Shown: one piece after another, positions 51,431 through 60,784 of the stretch
How the letters are laid out: every line of letters starts with the position of its first letter
Position numbering within the stretch: the stretch's first letter is position 1
NCBI RefSeq assembly: GCF_001191005.1
Contig: NZ_CP012201.1
Span: forward strand, 4,650,001 to 4,714,000
Reading direction: 5' to 3'
From: Massilia sp. NR 4-1
GTDB taxonomy: Bacteria; Pseudomonadota; Gammaproteobacteria; Burkholderiales; Burkholderiaceae_D
Length of the DNA stretch: 64,000 nt
Program-made: the position numbers and the translations under genes
The notes under the pieces: model-generated
Database searches by the model: none
What the model was told of the DNA's origin: nothing
The model's input: the letters and a program-made list of their open reading frames with translations, nothing else

Positions 51431-52035
51431 AAACCCTGGCCAGCGAGCAGATTGCCTCCGATCCGGCTTACCGGCATCTGAGCAGCATCGCGGGCATCGG
51501 CATCGATCTGCGCTACGCCACGCCGGACAATTTCGTCGGCCGCGATCTGTACACGCCGCTGGATTGCGCCTGGCTGCACCGCGATGCCGCCGCCGCGCTG
51601 GAAAGCGCGGTCGCCTGGCTGGCGGCGCAGCGTCCCGGCTGCCGCCTGCTGGTGCTGGACGCCTTGCGTCCGCAGCGCGTGCAGGAACAGCTGTGGCAAG
51701 CCTTGCAGGGCACGGAGCTGCTGGGCTATATCGCCGAACCGTCGCGCGGCTCCATCCATTCTTTCGGCATGGCGGTGGACATCACCATCCTCGACGAGCA
51801 GGGCCGCGAACTGGATATGGGCACCGGCTTCGACGATCTGAGCGAGCTATCCCATCCCGCGCTGGAGGAAGAGCTGCTGGCGCGCGGCGCCATCCGTCCC
51901 GCACATATCGCCAACCGCCAGCTGCTGCGCGACGCCATGTTCCAGGCAGGCTGGCATGGCATCAAGAGCGAGTGGTGGCACTTCGACTGCGGCGACCGCG
52001 TGCAGGTGCGCGCCACCTATACCCGGGTTCTTTGA
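51427..52035 (+). CDS. ddpX: D-Ala-D-Ala dipeptidase (VanX/DdpX family, peptidase M15D)
   Basis: 202 residues. Zinc site S-x-H111-x3-G-x-A-x-D118 in SIHSFGMAVD and E182-x2-H185 in SEWWH, with R81 in DALRPQRVQ as in VanX/DdpX. It hydrolyses D-Ala-D-Ala. No vanH/vanA genes are present, so a scavenging role in peptidoglycan turnover, as for E. coli DdpX, is more likely than glycopeptide resistance. Coupled to the LysR gene by a 4-nt overlap; convergent with dacB, 2 bp away. Confidence 0.93.
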   Translation: MKTLASEQIASDPAYRHLSSIAGIGIDLRYATPDNFVGRDLYTPLDCAWLHRDAAAALESAVAWLAAQRPGCRLLVLDALRPQRVQEQLWQALQGTELLGYIAEPSRGSIHSFGMAVDITILDEQGRELDMGTGFDDLSELSHPALEEELLARGAIRPAHIANRQLLRDAMFQAGWHGIKSEWWHFDCGDRVQVRATYTRVL

Positions 52036-52037
52036 TT

Positions 52038-53624
52038 TCAGGGCAGTACCTTTAGCGCCGCCGCGTTGCGCGCCGCCCAGTCGATCAGCGCGTCGGTGAT
52101 GCCGCGGCCGGCGCCGTTGCCGGTGCGCTCGTGGTTGACCATGCCCACCACGATGCATTGTTCGCCGTTGGCATCGGTCACGTAACCGGCGATGGCGACC
52201 ACGCCGTTCAGCGTGCCGGTCTTGATGCGGGCATGGGCAGCGGCGGGGCTGTCGCGCAGGCGGCGGCGCATGGTGCCGTCGGTGGCGGCAATGGGCAGGC
52301 TGGCCTGGAATTCCGGCGCCCACGGCGATTTCTGCGCGGCCGACAGAAAGCCCGCCAGTTGCGCGGGACTCAGGCGCTCCGTGCGCGACAGGCCGGAGCC
52401 GTTATCGATCACCATGCTGCTGTCGTCGATGCGGTGCTGGCGCATCCACTCGCGTACGGTCTGTTCGGCGCGGGCGGCGCTGGGCAGGGGGGCGGCCACG
52501 CTGCCGTCCGGACCCAGCACCGGCAGCGGCTCCAGCGGACGGCTGCCCAGCGCGGCATCGGCCTGCAGGCTGCCCAGGCTCAGATACAGGGTGCGCGCCA
52601 GCGCGTTGTCCGACCACTTGTTGATATCGCGCAGCAGCTCCGGCAGGGGACGCGACACATGCTCGGCCAGCAGGCGCATGGCCGGAGCTGGCGCCGGGCC
52701 GCCCACGCGTCCCGATGCCGCCGTCGCCGCCGCCGCCGCCGCATTCACCGGCGCGCTGCCGGCCGAGGCCAGCGCGCTGGCGGGCGCCTCGCGCACCTCG
52801 CCGCTGAATTCACCGCCCAGGCGCGACCACGCGGCGCGGAACAGGCGCTCCAGATAATCCTGCCGCTCCAACACATTGATCGCATAAGTCTTGCTGCAAT
52901 TGCGCGGGAAGGTGCCGCGCAGGACCACGGTCAGCTGCTCGCCGTTGCGTTCATAGCCGGGCAGGCGCCAGCCGTCTTCCCATCGGGCGCACGGTGCGTC
53001 GACCAGCTTCATATCGGCGCGCACCGCCACCTTGTGCAGCATGGGCAGGGCTTGCGCCCGCACGCTCCTGGCGTCCGACACCATCTCCACCTGCAGCATA
53101 TTGTTATTCAACAGCAGCGCATCCGGAATCACGTTGTAGTAAGCCTCGGGCGATTCGTCGAAAGGCGGCACGCCCACGTCCATGCGCGCCGGCTGGAACA
53201 GCTGGCGGTCCAGCAGCAGGTCGCCGCGGATACGCCGCACGCCCTTCAGGCGCAGCTTCTCCAGCATATGTACCAGCGCATCCTCGTTGAAATCCATGTC
53301 CGCGCCGCCGCGCAGCAGCAGATCGCCCTGCAGCACGCCCTCCACCACCTCGCCGCCGCCCAGCAGCTCCGTGCGCCCCCGGAAGACGGGGCCAAGCTGC
53401 TCCAGCGCCACCACCGTGGTGGCGATCTTCATCACCGAAGCAGGCGCCATGGCGCGCTCTGGATGGTGCGACAGCAGCACCGAGTTGCCGCGCATGAGCA
53501 TGAGGCCAATGGCGTCCTCGGGAATGCCATGCGCGGCGGCGGCCTTGGCCACCGGTTCCGGCAGTTCGGCGCGAGCCAGGCCGCAAGCGGCAAGAAGGGC
53601 AGTCAGTACCAGGCGTTTCAACAT
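52038..53624 (-). CDS. dacB: D-alanyl-D-alanine carboxypeptidase/endopeptidase DacB (PBP4, peptidase S13)
   Basis: 528-residue periplasmic penicillin-binding protein. Signal peptide ending ARA; SxxK motif S63-V-M-K66, SxN in KWSDNALAR and KTG in RIKTGTLNG; a large insert domain lies between the first two motifs, as in PBP4. An Ala/Gly/Pro-rich stretch (about residues 290-325) is an unusual addition. ATG at 53624 with AAGGAGG upstream. It follows the SpmA-SpmB fusion gene by 13 nt, repeating the dacB-spmA-spmB linkage of Bacillus. Confidence 0.95.
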   Translation of the reverse strand: MLKRLVLTALLAACGLARAELPEPVAKAAAAHGIPEDAIGLMLMRGNSVLLSHHPERAMAPASVMKIATTVVALEQLGPVFRGRTELLGGGEVVEGVLQGDLLLRGGADMDFNEDALVHMLEKLRLKGVRRIRGDLLLDRQLFQPARMDVGVPPFDESPEAYYNVIPDALLLNNNMLQVEMVSDARSVRAQALPMLHKVAVRADMKLVDAPCARWEDGWRLPGYERNGEQLTVVLRGTFPRNCSKTYAINVLERQDYLERLFRAAWSRLGGEFSGEVREAPASALASAGSAPVNAAAAAATAASGRVGGPAPAPAMRLLAEHVSRPLPELLRDINKWSDNALARTLYLSLGSLQADAALGSRPLEPLPVLGPDGSVAAPLPSAARAEQTVREWMRQHRIDDSSMVIDNGSGLSRTERLSPAQLAGFLSAAQKSPWAPEFQASLPIAATDGTMRRRLRDSPAAAHARIKTGTLNGVVAIAGYVTDANGEQCIVVGMVNHERTGNGAGRGITDALIDWAARNAAALKVLP

Positions 53625-53637
53625 GCTGCGCTCCTCC

Positions 53638-54876
53638 TTAACCGAAGAAGACATAGGCCACGCCGATCGCCGTGATCACGCCGGCCAGGTCCGCGATCAG
53701 GCCGCAGGAAATCGCGTAGCGCGTTTTGCGGATGCCGACCGAGCCGAAATACAGGGCCACGATATAGAAGGTGGTATCGGCCGAGCCCTGGAAGATGCAG
53801 GACAGGCGTCCCACGAAGGAATCCGGGCCGTAGGTCTTCATGGCATCGATCATCATGGCTTTCGAACCGCTGCCGCTCAGGGGCTTCATCAGCGCGGTCG
53901 GCAGGGCCGGCACGAAATCGGTATTGAAGCCCAGCGCGCTGAAGATCCAGTTGAAGCCATCGACCACGAAGGTGAACACGCCCGCATTGCGGATCACGCT
54001 GATCGCCACCAGCATGCCGACCAGGTAGGGAATCACGGTCAGCGAAGTCTGGATGCCGCCTTTCGCGCCTTCGATAAAGGCTTCGTACACATTCACCTTC
54101 TTGCGCAGCGCGCCGACGATGAACACCGTGATCACGCCGATCAGCACCAGGTTGCTGACCACCTTGGACACGGTTTCGATCTGTTCCTTGCTCAGATACT
54201 GGGTGAAATACCAGATCAGCGCCACGATGGCCGCCGTCATGCCGCCCAGCCAGGACAGCACCACGGAGTTGATCAGATTGATGCGCTGCCGGATCGACAC
54301 CGCGATAATGCCCGTCACCGTCGCCACATAGGTCGCGATCATGCAGGGGATGAAGATGTCGGAGGGATCGGCCGCGCCCAGGATCGCGCGCTGCGCCATG
54401 ATCGCCAGCGGAATCAGGGTCAGGCCCGAGGTGTGCAGCACCAGGAACATGATCTGCGCATTGCTCGCCTCATCCTTGTTGGGATTGAGCGTCTGCAGGC
54501 TCTCCATCGCCTTCAGGCCGAAGGGCGTGGCCGCATTGTCCAGGCCCAGCAGGTTGGCCGAGAAATTCATCACCATATGGCCGGTGGCCGGATGGTCCTT
54601 CGGCACTTCGGGGAAGATGCGCGAGAAGAAGGGCGAGATCACCTTGGCCAGCCAGCCCACCACGCCGGCCTTCTCGCCGATATTCATGATGCCCAGCCAC
54701 AGCGTCATCACGCCGGCCAGCGGCAGGGCGATGTCCATCACCCCCATGCGCGCCGACTCGAAAGTGCCGTCGATGATGCGCTTGAAAATCTCGTTATCCC
54801 CCAGGAAGAGCCACTGTGCCAGGGCGGCCGCGAAGCCCACCAGAAAGAAGCCAGACCAGATGTAATTGAGAGACAT
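53638..54876 (-). CDS. fused SpmA-SpmB (nucleoside-recognition Gate domain) membrane protein
   Basis: 412-residue polytopic protein. The N-terminal half (LGIMNIGEKAGVVGWLAKVISPFFSRIFPEVPKDHPATGHM, with NFSANLLGLDNAATPFG) is SpmA-like; the C-terminal half (YLVGMLVAISVIRNAGVF, LPTALMKPLSGSGSKAMMIDAM, GRLSCIFQGSADTTFYIVALYFG) is SpmB-like, each with a Gate domain. In sporeformers the two are separate genes next to dacB and affect spore core dehydration; in non-sporulating Gram-negatives the role is unknown. ATG at 54876. Operon with dacB. Confidence 0.9.
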   Translation of the reverse strand: MSLNYIWSGFFLVGFAAALAQWLFLGDNEIFKRIIDGTFESARMGVMDIALPLAGVMTLWLGIMNIGEKAGVVGWLAKVISPFFSRIFPEVPKDHPATGHMVMNFSANLLGLDNAATPFGLKAMESLQTLNPNKDEASNAQIMFLVLHTSGLTLIPLAIMAQRAILGAADPSDIFIPCMIATYVATVTGIIAVSIRQRINLINSVVLSWLGGMTAAIVALIWYFTQYLSKEQIETVSKVVSNLVLIGVITVFIVGALRKKVNVYEAFIEGAKGGIQTSLTVIPYLVGMLVAISVIRNAGVFTFVVDGFNWIFSALGFNTDFVPALPTALMKPLSGSGSKAMMIDAMKTYGPDSFVGRLSCIFQGSADTTFYIVALYFGSVGIRKTRYAISCGLIADLAGVITAIGVAYVFFG

Positions 54877-54975
54877 AAAAGCGCGATTTCCGAAAGAACG
54901 TAGATGATTGAGCGATTTTGCAGCGAAAGTATAGGCCCAGCCCGCCCTTTCGGGATGAAAGAATGCGAACCGGGC

Positions 54976-54990
54976 ATGAGAAAAACTCAT
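54976..54990. promoter_or_regulatory. inverted repeat ATGAG-A5-CTCAT in the spmAB/binding-protein divergent region
   Basis: Perfect 5-bp dyad with an A5 spacer midway between the divergent starts at 54876 and 55055. Possible shared operator; no regulator can be named. Confidence 0.35.
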
Positions 54991-55054
54991 AAGAGCGCTG
55001 GCGCGTCCGCCCATGCTGGCGTATTCTCTTGCGGCTGACACCCTCCTAGCGACT

Positions 55055-56872
55055 ATGAAGATTCTCTGGAAAACCGGGCTGGCCGCCGCGTCGCTCGTCC
55101 TGTTCGCGGCCTGCGCCGCGCCCTCCGCCACCGCGGCCAACGATCCCCCCAAGGTCTTGCACGCCTTCCTCTCCACCGGCGAAACGGGGCTGGACCCGGC
55201 CGTGGCCTCCGATGTGGCCAGCCTCACCCTGCTGGAAAACCTGTTCGACCCCATGCTGCGCTACGACTACCTGGCGCGCCCGGTCAAGCTCCAGCCCAAC
55301 ACCCTGCGCGCCATGCCCGAGGTGGATGCGGCGGGCACCACCTACACCTTCCATCTGCAGCCGGGCATCCATTTCACGCCCGATGCGGCCTTCAAGGGGC
55401 AGCCGCGCGAGGTCACGGCCCAGGACTATGTGTATAGCCTGAAGCGCCTGTACGACCCGGCCCTGAAATCGCCCTGGGTCTTCCTGTTCGAGGACAAGAT
55501 CGTCGGCGACGAAGCGCTGCGCCGCGATTTCAGCTACGACAGCGCTGTCCCCGGCCTGCAGGCGCTGGACAAATACACCCTGCGCATCCGCCTCAAGGCG
55601 CCGGACGCCAGCTTCCTCTTCTATCTGGCCCTGCCCGCCAGCGGCGTGGTGGCGCGCGAAGTGGCCGAGGCTTACGGCGGCCAGGTCGGCAACCATCCGG
55701 TCGGCAGCGGCCCGTTCATGATCGGCGAATGGAAGCGCAGCGACAAGATCACCCTGCTGGCCAATCCGGACTTCCGTCCCACCGTCTTCCATGCCGGTCC
55801 CGATGCCGATCCGGCCAGCCGCGCCATCGCCGCCGGGCTGGAAGGCAAGCGCCTGCCGCTGCTGGACAAGATCGAAGTGAAGATCATGGAGGAATACCAG
55901 TCGCGCGTGCTGGGCTTCCTGAATGGCGAATTCGACTTCATCGAGCAGGTGCCCGAATCGATGCGCGATATGGTGCTCGACCCGAATCGATCGCAGCCCG
56001 TGCTGAAGCCCGAGCTGGCGCGGCGCGGCATGCAACTGATGCCCTTCCCGGTGCTGCAGACCTATTACATGTGGATGAATATGGACGATCCGGTGATCGG
56101 CGGCTATGGCAAGGCGCAGGTCGCGCTGCGCCGCGCCATCGCCCTGGGCTACAACAGCGGCGAGGATATCGCCCTGCTGAAAAAAGGCCTGGCGCTGCCG
56201 GCCCAGACCCCGTTACCGCCGAATGTGCTGGGCTACGACCCGTCCTACCGCAGCCCGGTCGGCTACAACCCGGTGCTGGCGCGCGCCCTGCTGGACCGCT
56301 TCGGCTACCGCAAGGGCAAGGACGGCTTCCGCAGCCGTCCCGATGGCAGCCCGCTGACGCTGGTGATGCATACCGAGCCTTCCATGGTGGGCCGCCTGCG
56401 CGATGAGCTGTGGCGCAAGAACCTGAACGCCCTCGGCCTGCGCGTCGAATTCAAGAGCGACAAGAAGACCGAGATCATCAAGGCTTCGCGCCTGGGCAAG
56501 GTGATGATGTTCGAGACCAACTGGGTGGCCGACTTCCCCGATGGCGACAATTTCTACCAGCTGCTGTATGGCCCGAATAGCGGCCGCGCCAACTACGCCA
56601 ATTTCAAGCTGCCTGAATACGACCGCCGCTACGAGCAGGCGCGCCGGCTGGGCGATACGCCGCAGCGGCGCGTGCTGTACCGCGAACTGGCGCAACTGAT
56701 CCACGCCTACAACCCCTGGGTTCTACTGACCCATCCGATTTCGGCCGACATCCGCCAGCCGTGGCTAAAAAACTACATGCGCCACCCGGTCGAATTCAGC
56801 AACTGGCGCTATCTGGACCTGGACCCGCGGCAGCGCTCAGAGGCGGGCAGGGCGCCCAAAAGCGCGAAATGA
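55055..56872 (+). CDS. oligopeptide ABC-transporter substrate-binding lipoprotein (family 5)
   Basis: 605 residues. Signal peptide with Cys20 after FAA, then a type-5 periplasmic binding domain (ETGLDPAVASDVASLTLLENLFDPML start, TFHLQPGIHFTPDAAF, AQDYVYSLKRLYDP, HPVGSGPFMIGEW). Such proteins bind oligopeptides, including murein tripeptide in MppA. No permease or ATPase genes are adjacent, so it may share another transporter, as MppA does with Opp. Placed between the dacB group and a large TonB receptor. Confidence 0.9.
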   Translation: MKILWKTGLAAASLVLFAACAAPSATAANDPPKVLHAFLSTGETGLDPAVASDVASLTLLENLFDPMLRYDYLARPVKLQPNTLRAMPEVDAAGTTYTFHLQPGIHFTPDAAFKGQPREVTAQDYVYSLKRLYDPALKSPWVFLFEDKIVGDEALRRDFSYDSAVPGLQALDKYTLRIRLKAPDASFLFYLALPASGVVAREVAEAYGGQVGNHPVGSGPFMIGEWKRSDKITLLANPDFRPTVFHAGPDADPASRAIAAGLEGKRLPLLDKIEVKIMEEYQSRVLGFLNGEFDFIEQVPESMRDMVLDPNRSQPVLKPELARRGMQLMPFPVLQTYYMWMNMDDPVIGGYGKAQVALRRAIALGYNSGEDIALLKKGLALPAQTPLPPNVLGYDPSYRSPVGYNPVLARALLDRFGYRKGKDGFRSRPDGSPLTLVMHTEPSMVGRLRDELWRKNLNALGLRVEFKSDKKTEIIKASRLGKVMMFETNWVADFPDGDNFYQLLYGPNSGRANYANFKLPEYDRRYEQARRLGDTPQRRVLYRELAQLIHAYNPWVLLTHPISADIRQPWLKNYMRHPVEFSNWRYLDLDPRQRSEAGRAPKSAK

Positions 56873-57013
56873 TTTGAAATTTACTCATACATTACAAAAA
56901 GTTATAGTTGCAAAAGAGAATTTCATTGGAAACCGGGAGTTGCTGCGCGCTACTCTGGGTTTCATAAGAATTTAGTAACAATAAATATGCAATCCGCATA
57001 CAGGGAGAGGCTT

Positions 57014-59773
57014 GTGAAGGTAAAGCAGCTGGCGCAGATGATGGCGCTGATTGGGGTAGTGAGTCCGGCCATGGCCCAGGTGGCGGCGCCGCAGACCATG
57101 CAGCGCGTGGAAATCACCGGCAGCAGCATCAAGCGCGTGGCGCGCGAAGGCGCCTTGCCGGTGCAGACCATCAACTTCGATGCCATCGAAAAGGCCGGCA
57201 TCACCAGCACCGACCAGCTGATGCGCACCATCGCCGCCAACGGCGTGGGCGCGGACAATATGACTTCGGGGAATAACGTCTTCGGCGCCGATGCCGACCG
57301 CGTTTCCGGCGGCGCGGCCTTCGCCTCGCTGCGCGGCCTCGGTCCGAACGCCACCCTGGTGCTGCTCAACGGCCGCCGCGTCGGCAACCACGGCGCCAGC
57401 GGCAAGGCGGTGGACCTGAACTCGATCCCGCTGGGCGCCATCTCCCGCATCGAAATCCTGAAGGATGGCGCCTCCGCCATCTATGGCACGGACGCCATCG
57501 GCGGCGTGATCAACTTCATCCTGAAGACCGATTACCAGGGACTGGAGCTGTCCACCACCCTGAACGGCACCGAGGCGGGCGGCGGCATGGAGCGCCGCGT
57601 GTCCCTGCTGGCCGGCTATGGCTCGCTGCTGGACCAGGGCTTCAACATCATGGCCAGCATCACGCACGACAAGAACGACAAGCTCGATTCGCGCCAGCGC
57701 GGCTTCGCCAACGGCTACCAGCCCTGGCGCGGCCTCTCGCCCGACAGCACCGGCACGCCTTACGCCACGCAGCTGGCCGACACCGGCTCGGCCCTTGGCA
57801 CGGGCTTCACTATGCCGGGCGATCCGACCAAATACCTGCAGGCGAACCTGCTCAGCTTCCAGGGCAAGTGCGATTCCATTCCCGGCATGTCGCAATACGC
57901 CTCCGAGCTGTGGCCGAACGTCACGCCGGTCACCCGCACCAAGTATTCCTGCGCCTACGACTATGGTTCGGACTACCAGATGTCCTTCCCGGTCGAGCGC
58001 ACCAATGGCGTGTCGCGCGCCACCTGGCAGATCAGCCCTGACCACAAGCTGTTTGCCGAAGTCCTGGGCTCGCGCACCAAGGCCACCGGCGAGCTGACGC
58101 CGGTCCAGGTGCAGGCTTCGTTCAAGGCCGGCAACGCCTATCCGGTCAACGGTCCTTACTACCAGGACCTGACCGGCATCGTGCCGGGCTTCGACCGCAG
58201 CAAACCGATTCTCTACAAATGGCGCGCCTCCGATCTGGGCCGCCGCACGCAGCAGATCGTCGGCGAGAACGCGCGCGTGCTGGTCGGCGCCAAGGGCCTG
58301 CTGTGGGATAAATACGATTACAAACTGGGCCTGTCGCGCGCCGAAAGCACCACCAAGGTTGCGCTGCTGGACGGCTATGCCTATACCGACAAGCTGAACG
58401 CCCTGCTGGGCAGCGGCAAGGTCAATCTGTGGGCCGCTCCCGGCCAGGGCCAGACGCCGGAAGCTGCGGCCTTGCTGGAAGCGGCCAAATTCCGCGGCGC
58501 CCTGCAGCACGGCAAGACCACCATGACCCAGCTCGATGGCGCCATCTCGGGCGAGGTTTACCAGCTGCCGGCCGGCGCCCTGTCGATGGCCGCCGGTTTC
58601 GATCTGCGCCGCGAAACCTATAATTTTGAGCAGGATATCGACGCGATCACCGTCTTCCTCGCGCCCGGCAACGGCGCGCTGCGCGATGCCAGCCGCAATG
58701 TGAAGGCCGTGTATGCCGAGCTGCTGGTGCCGGTCCTGAAAGACCTGGAAGTGCAGTTGGCCGTGCGCCGCGACCATTACAGCGTGATCGGCGCCACCAC
58801 CAATCCCAAGGTCTCCTTCCGTTACCAGCCCAGCGCCAGCCTGCTGTTCCGTGGTTCGGCCAATAAGGGCTTTCTTGCGCCCAGCTTCGTGCAGCTTGGT
58901 TCGGCGCGCCTGTCGCAGGAGCTGCCGAACGGCGTGATCGACCAGGAAGGCTGCCCCAAGCATCCCGGCGATCCGGCTTACTGCGCCATTTCGCGCCTGG
59001 CCTACAACACCGGCGGCAATCCCAAGCTGGTGCCGGAAACGTCCAAGCAAGGCACGCTGGGCATGGTGCTCGCGCCCATCGACGGCTTCTCCGCTTCCTT
59101 CGATTTCTGGGCCATCAATATCGAGAACCGCATCCTGAACCGCACGCCGCAAGTGGTGCTGAACAACTGGCAGTACCTGCCGCAGTACATCGTGCGCGAT
59201 GCCTCCGGCGTGATCGACCATGTGGAGGCGGGCTGGATCAATGCGGCCGGCCTGAAAACGCGCGGCCTGGATATCGGCCTGAACGCCGACGGCAAGCTTG
59301 ATGGCGGCTATAAATGGAGCGCCAAGCTCGATGGCACCTGGCTGAAAAGCTTCAAGTTCGCCGAATTCGAAGGCCAGCCTTACAAGGAGCTGGTCGGCAA
59401 ATTCTCCACGCGCGACGTGTACCTGCGCTGGCGCCACAACGCCAATATCCGCATTTCCAAGGGCGACTGGAGCGCCATGCTGACGCAGAATTATTCGTCC
59501 GGCTATGCCGACCAGCTGCCGAACGGCGGCAAGAGCGCGCCGCCGCCTGGCTTCGAGCCGCATGTGAAGCACTATGCCAAATACGATCTGTCGGCCACTT
59601 ACACCGGCTTCCGCAACACCACGCTGACGCTCGGCATCCAGAACCTGTTCGACAAGGAGCCGCCATTCACCGCCCACAATGTGGACGAAGTGGTGGGCGC
59701 CGGCTGGGACCCTCGCGTCGCCGATCCGCGCGGCCGCGCCCTGTCCATTCTGCTGAAGTACAAGTTCATGTAG
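57014..59773 (+). CDS. large TonB-dependent receptor
   Basis: 919 residues starting at GTG 57014, chosen for the GGGAGAGG just ahead and because it begins the signal peptide (MKVKQLAQMMALIGVVSPAMAQ); an ATG at 56987 has no ribosome binding site. Plug domain with RVEITGSSIKR, SLRGLGPNATLVLLNGRRVG and RIEILKDGASAIYGTDAIGGVINFI, then a long barrel ending FDKEPPFTAHNVDEVVGAGWDPRVADPRGRALSILLKYKF (in parts) with the terminal Phe-Met. Receptors of this group take up oligosaccharides or peptides. Adjacent to the oligopeptide-binding lipoprotein, so peptides are a likely cargo. Confidence 0.9.
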   Translation: MKVKQLAQMMALIGVVSPAMAQVAAPQTMQRVEITGSSIKRVAREGALPVQTINFDAIEKAGITSTDQLMRTIAANGVGADNMTSGNNVFGADADRVSGGAAFASLRGLGPNATLVLLNGRRVGNHGASGKAVDLNSIPLGAISRIEILKDGASAIYGTDAIGGVINFILKTDYQGLELSTTLNGTEAGGGMERRVSLLAGYGSLLDQGFNIMASITHDKNDKLDSRQRGFANGYQPWRGLSPDSTGTPYATQLADTGSALGTGFTMPGDPTKYLQANLLSFQGKCDSIPGMSQYASELWPNVTPVTRTKYSCAYDYGSDYQMSFPVERTNGVSRATWQISPDHKLFAEVLGSRTKATGELTPVQVQASFKAGNAYPVNGPYYQDLTGIVPGFDRSKPILYKWRASDLGRRTQQIVGENARVLVGAKGLLWDKYDYKLGLSRAESTTKVALLDGYAYTDKLNALLGSGKVNLWAAPGQGQTPEAAALLEAAKFRGALQHGKTTMTQLDGAISGEVYQLPAGALSMAAGFDLRRETYNFEQDIDAITVFLAPGNGALRDASRNVKAVYAELLVPVLKDLEVQLAVRRDHYSVIGATTNPKVSFRYQPSASLLFRGSANKGFLAPSFVQLGSARLSQELPNGVIDQEGCPKHPGDPAYCAISRLAYNTGGNPKLVPETSKQGTLGMVLAPIDGFSASFDFWAINIENRILNRTPQVVLNNWQYLPQYIVRDASGVIDHVEAGWINAAGLKTRGLDIGLNADGKLDGGYKWSAKLDGTWLKSFKFAEFEGQPYKELVGKFSTRDVYLRWRHNANIRISKGDWSAMLTQNYSSGYADQLPNGGKSAPPPGFEPHVKHYAKYDLSATYTGFRNTTLTLGIQNLFDKEPPFTAHNVDEVVGAGWDPRVADPRGRALSILLKYKFM

Positions 59774-59810
59774 TCTGAGACCAGCCCCTGTACGCTGGTT
59801 CTGCCCTTTA

Positions 59811-59844
59811 CGGCGGCACTCCCTGACGGTGCCGCCGTTTTTTT
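59811..59844 (+). terminator. terminator of the TonB receptor gene
   Basis: CGGCGGCAC / GTGCCGCCG perfect 9-bp stem, 9-nt loop, then T7. A weaker ACCAGC/GCTGGT stem precedes it at about 59780. Confidence 0.9.
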
Positions 59845-59887
59845 ATGCGCGCTCCGCCTGAATGCCGGCGGCGGTAGAATGGGCCGC

Positions 59888-60784
59888 ATGGCCATCTTCA
59901 ACCGCAAGGCCGTCGCCTATGTGGCCAGCCATCCCTTGCATTTCGTGCTGCAATGCCTGCGCGGCTTCCGCGCCAATCAAGGGCTGCTGCTGGCGGGCGC
60001 CGTCGCCTATTATTCGCTGCTGTCCCTGGTGCCGCTGCTGATGCTGGTAGTGGTGGCCCTGTCCCATGTGATCGACCAGGCCGAGTTGCTGACCACCATG
60101 GGCCGCTATCTGGAATGGCTGCTGCCCGGCCAGTCGCGCGCCATCGTGACCGAGATCGCCCACTTCCTGCAGCACCGCGACCTGATCGGCGGCGTGCTGG
60201 TGCTGACCATGCTGTTTTTCAGCTCGCTCGCCTTCTCCGTGCTGGAAAGCGCGATGTGCGTGATCTTCGTCCACCGCGCCGAAGTGCGGCGGCGCCATTA
60301 CCTGATTTCCGCCATCCTGCCTTACTGCTACATCCTCTCGCTCGGCATCGGCGCCCTGGTCGTCACGCTGGTGGCGGGCAGCCTGCAAGTGATCGGCGAG
60401 GAAAGCGTGCGCCTGTTCGGCCATGACTGGTCGCTCAACGGCCTGTCCGGCGTGCTGCTGTATTTGCTCGGCATGGCGGGCGAGGTGCTGCTGCTCAGCT
60501 CCATCTATATGGTGATGCCGGTCGGCCGCCTGTCGTGGCAGCACGCCTTGCTGGGCGGCGCCACGGCGGCCCTGCTGTGGGAGATCGCGCGCCATCTGCT
60601 GGTCTGGTACTTCAGCACCCTGTCGCAGGTGAATGTGGTGTACGGCTCGCTGACCACGGCCATCGTCGTCATGTTCAGCCTGGAGATCGGCGCCACCCTG
60701 CTGCTGTTCGGCGCCCAGGTCATCGCCGAATACGAATGCGTGGCGGGCGATGGCGGCCGCCTGGCGGCGCTGGAACAGGCTTAG
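59888..60784 (+). CDS. YihY/virulence factor BrkB family membrane protein
   Basis: 298-residue inner-membrane protein with six helices, formerly mislabelled RNase BN. Characteristic GAVAYYSLLSLVPLLMLVVVALS and the C-terminal YGSLTTAIVVMFSLEIGATLLLFGAQVIAEYE are present. A TAGAAT lies 7 nt before the ATG at 59888, a pattern that could give a leaderless mRNA. Function unknown. Its end overlaps the convergent kinase gene by 4 bp. Confidence 0.9.
   Translation: MAIFNRKAVAYVASHPLHFVLQCLRGFRANQGLLLAGAVAYYSLLSLVPLLMLVVVALSHVIDQAELLTTMGRYLEWLLPGQSRAIVTEIAHFLQHRDLIGGVLVLTMLFFSSLAFSVLESAMCVIFVHRAEVRRRHYLISAILPYCYILSLGIGALVVTLVAGSLQVIGEESVRLFGHDWSLNGLSGVLLYLLGMAGEVLLLSSIYMVMPVGRLSWQHALLGGATAALLWEIARHLLVWYFSTLSQVNVVYGSLTTAIVVMFSLEIGATLLLFGAQVIAEYECVAGDGGRLAALEQA

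Noticed and set aside
51427..52035. Glycopeptide resistance function for the VanX-like gene
   Set aside because: No vanH, vanA/B or vanRS genes nearby; the setting is peptidoglycan turnover and a Gram-negative host.
54877..55254. Upstream extension of the SpmA-SpmB frame
   Set aside because: The extra codons overlap the divergent binding-protein gene and contain no Gate-domain sequence.
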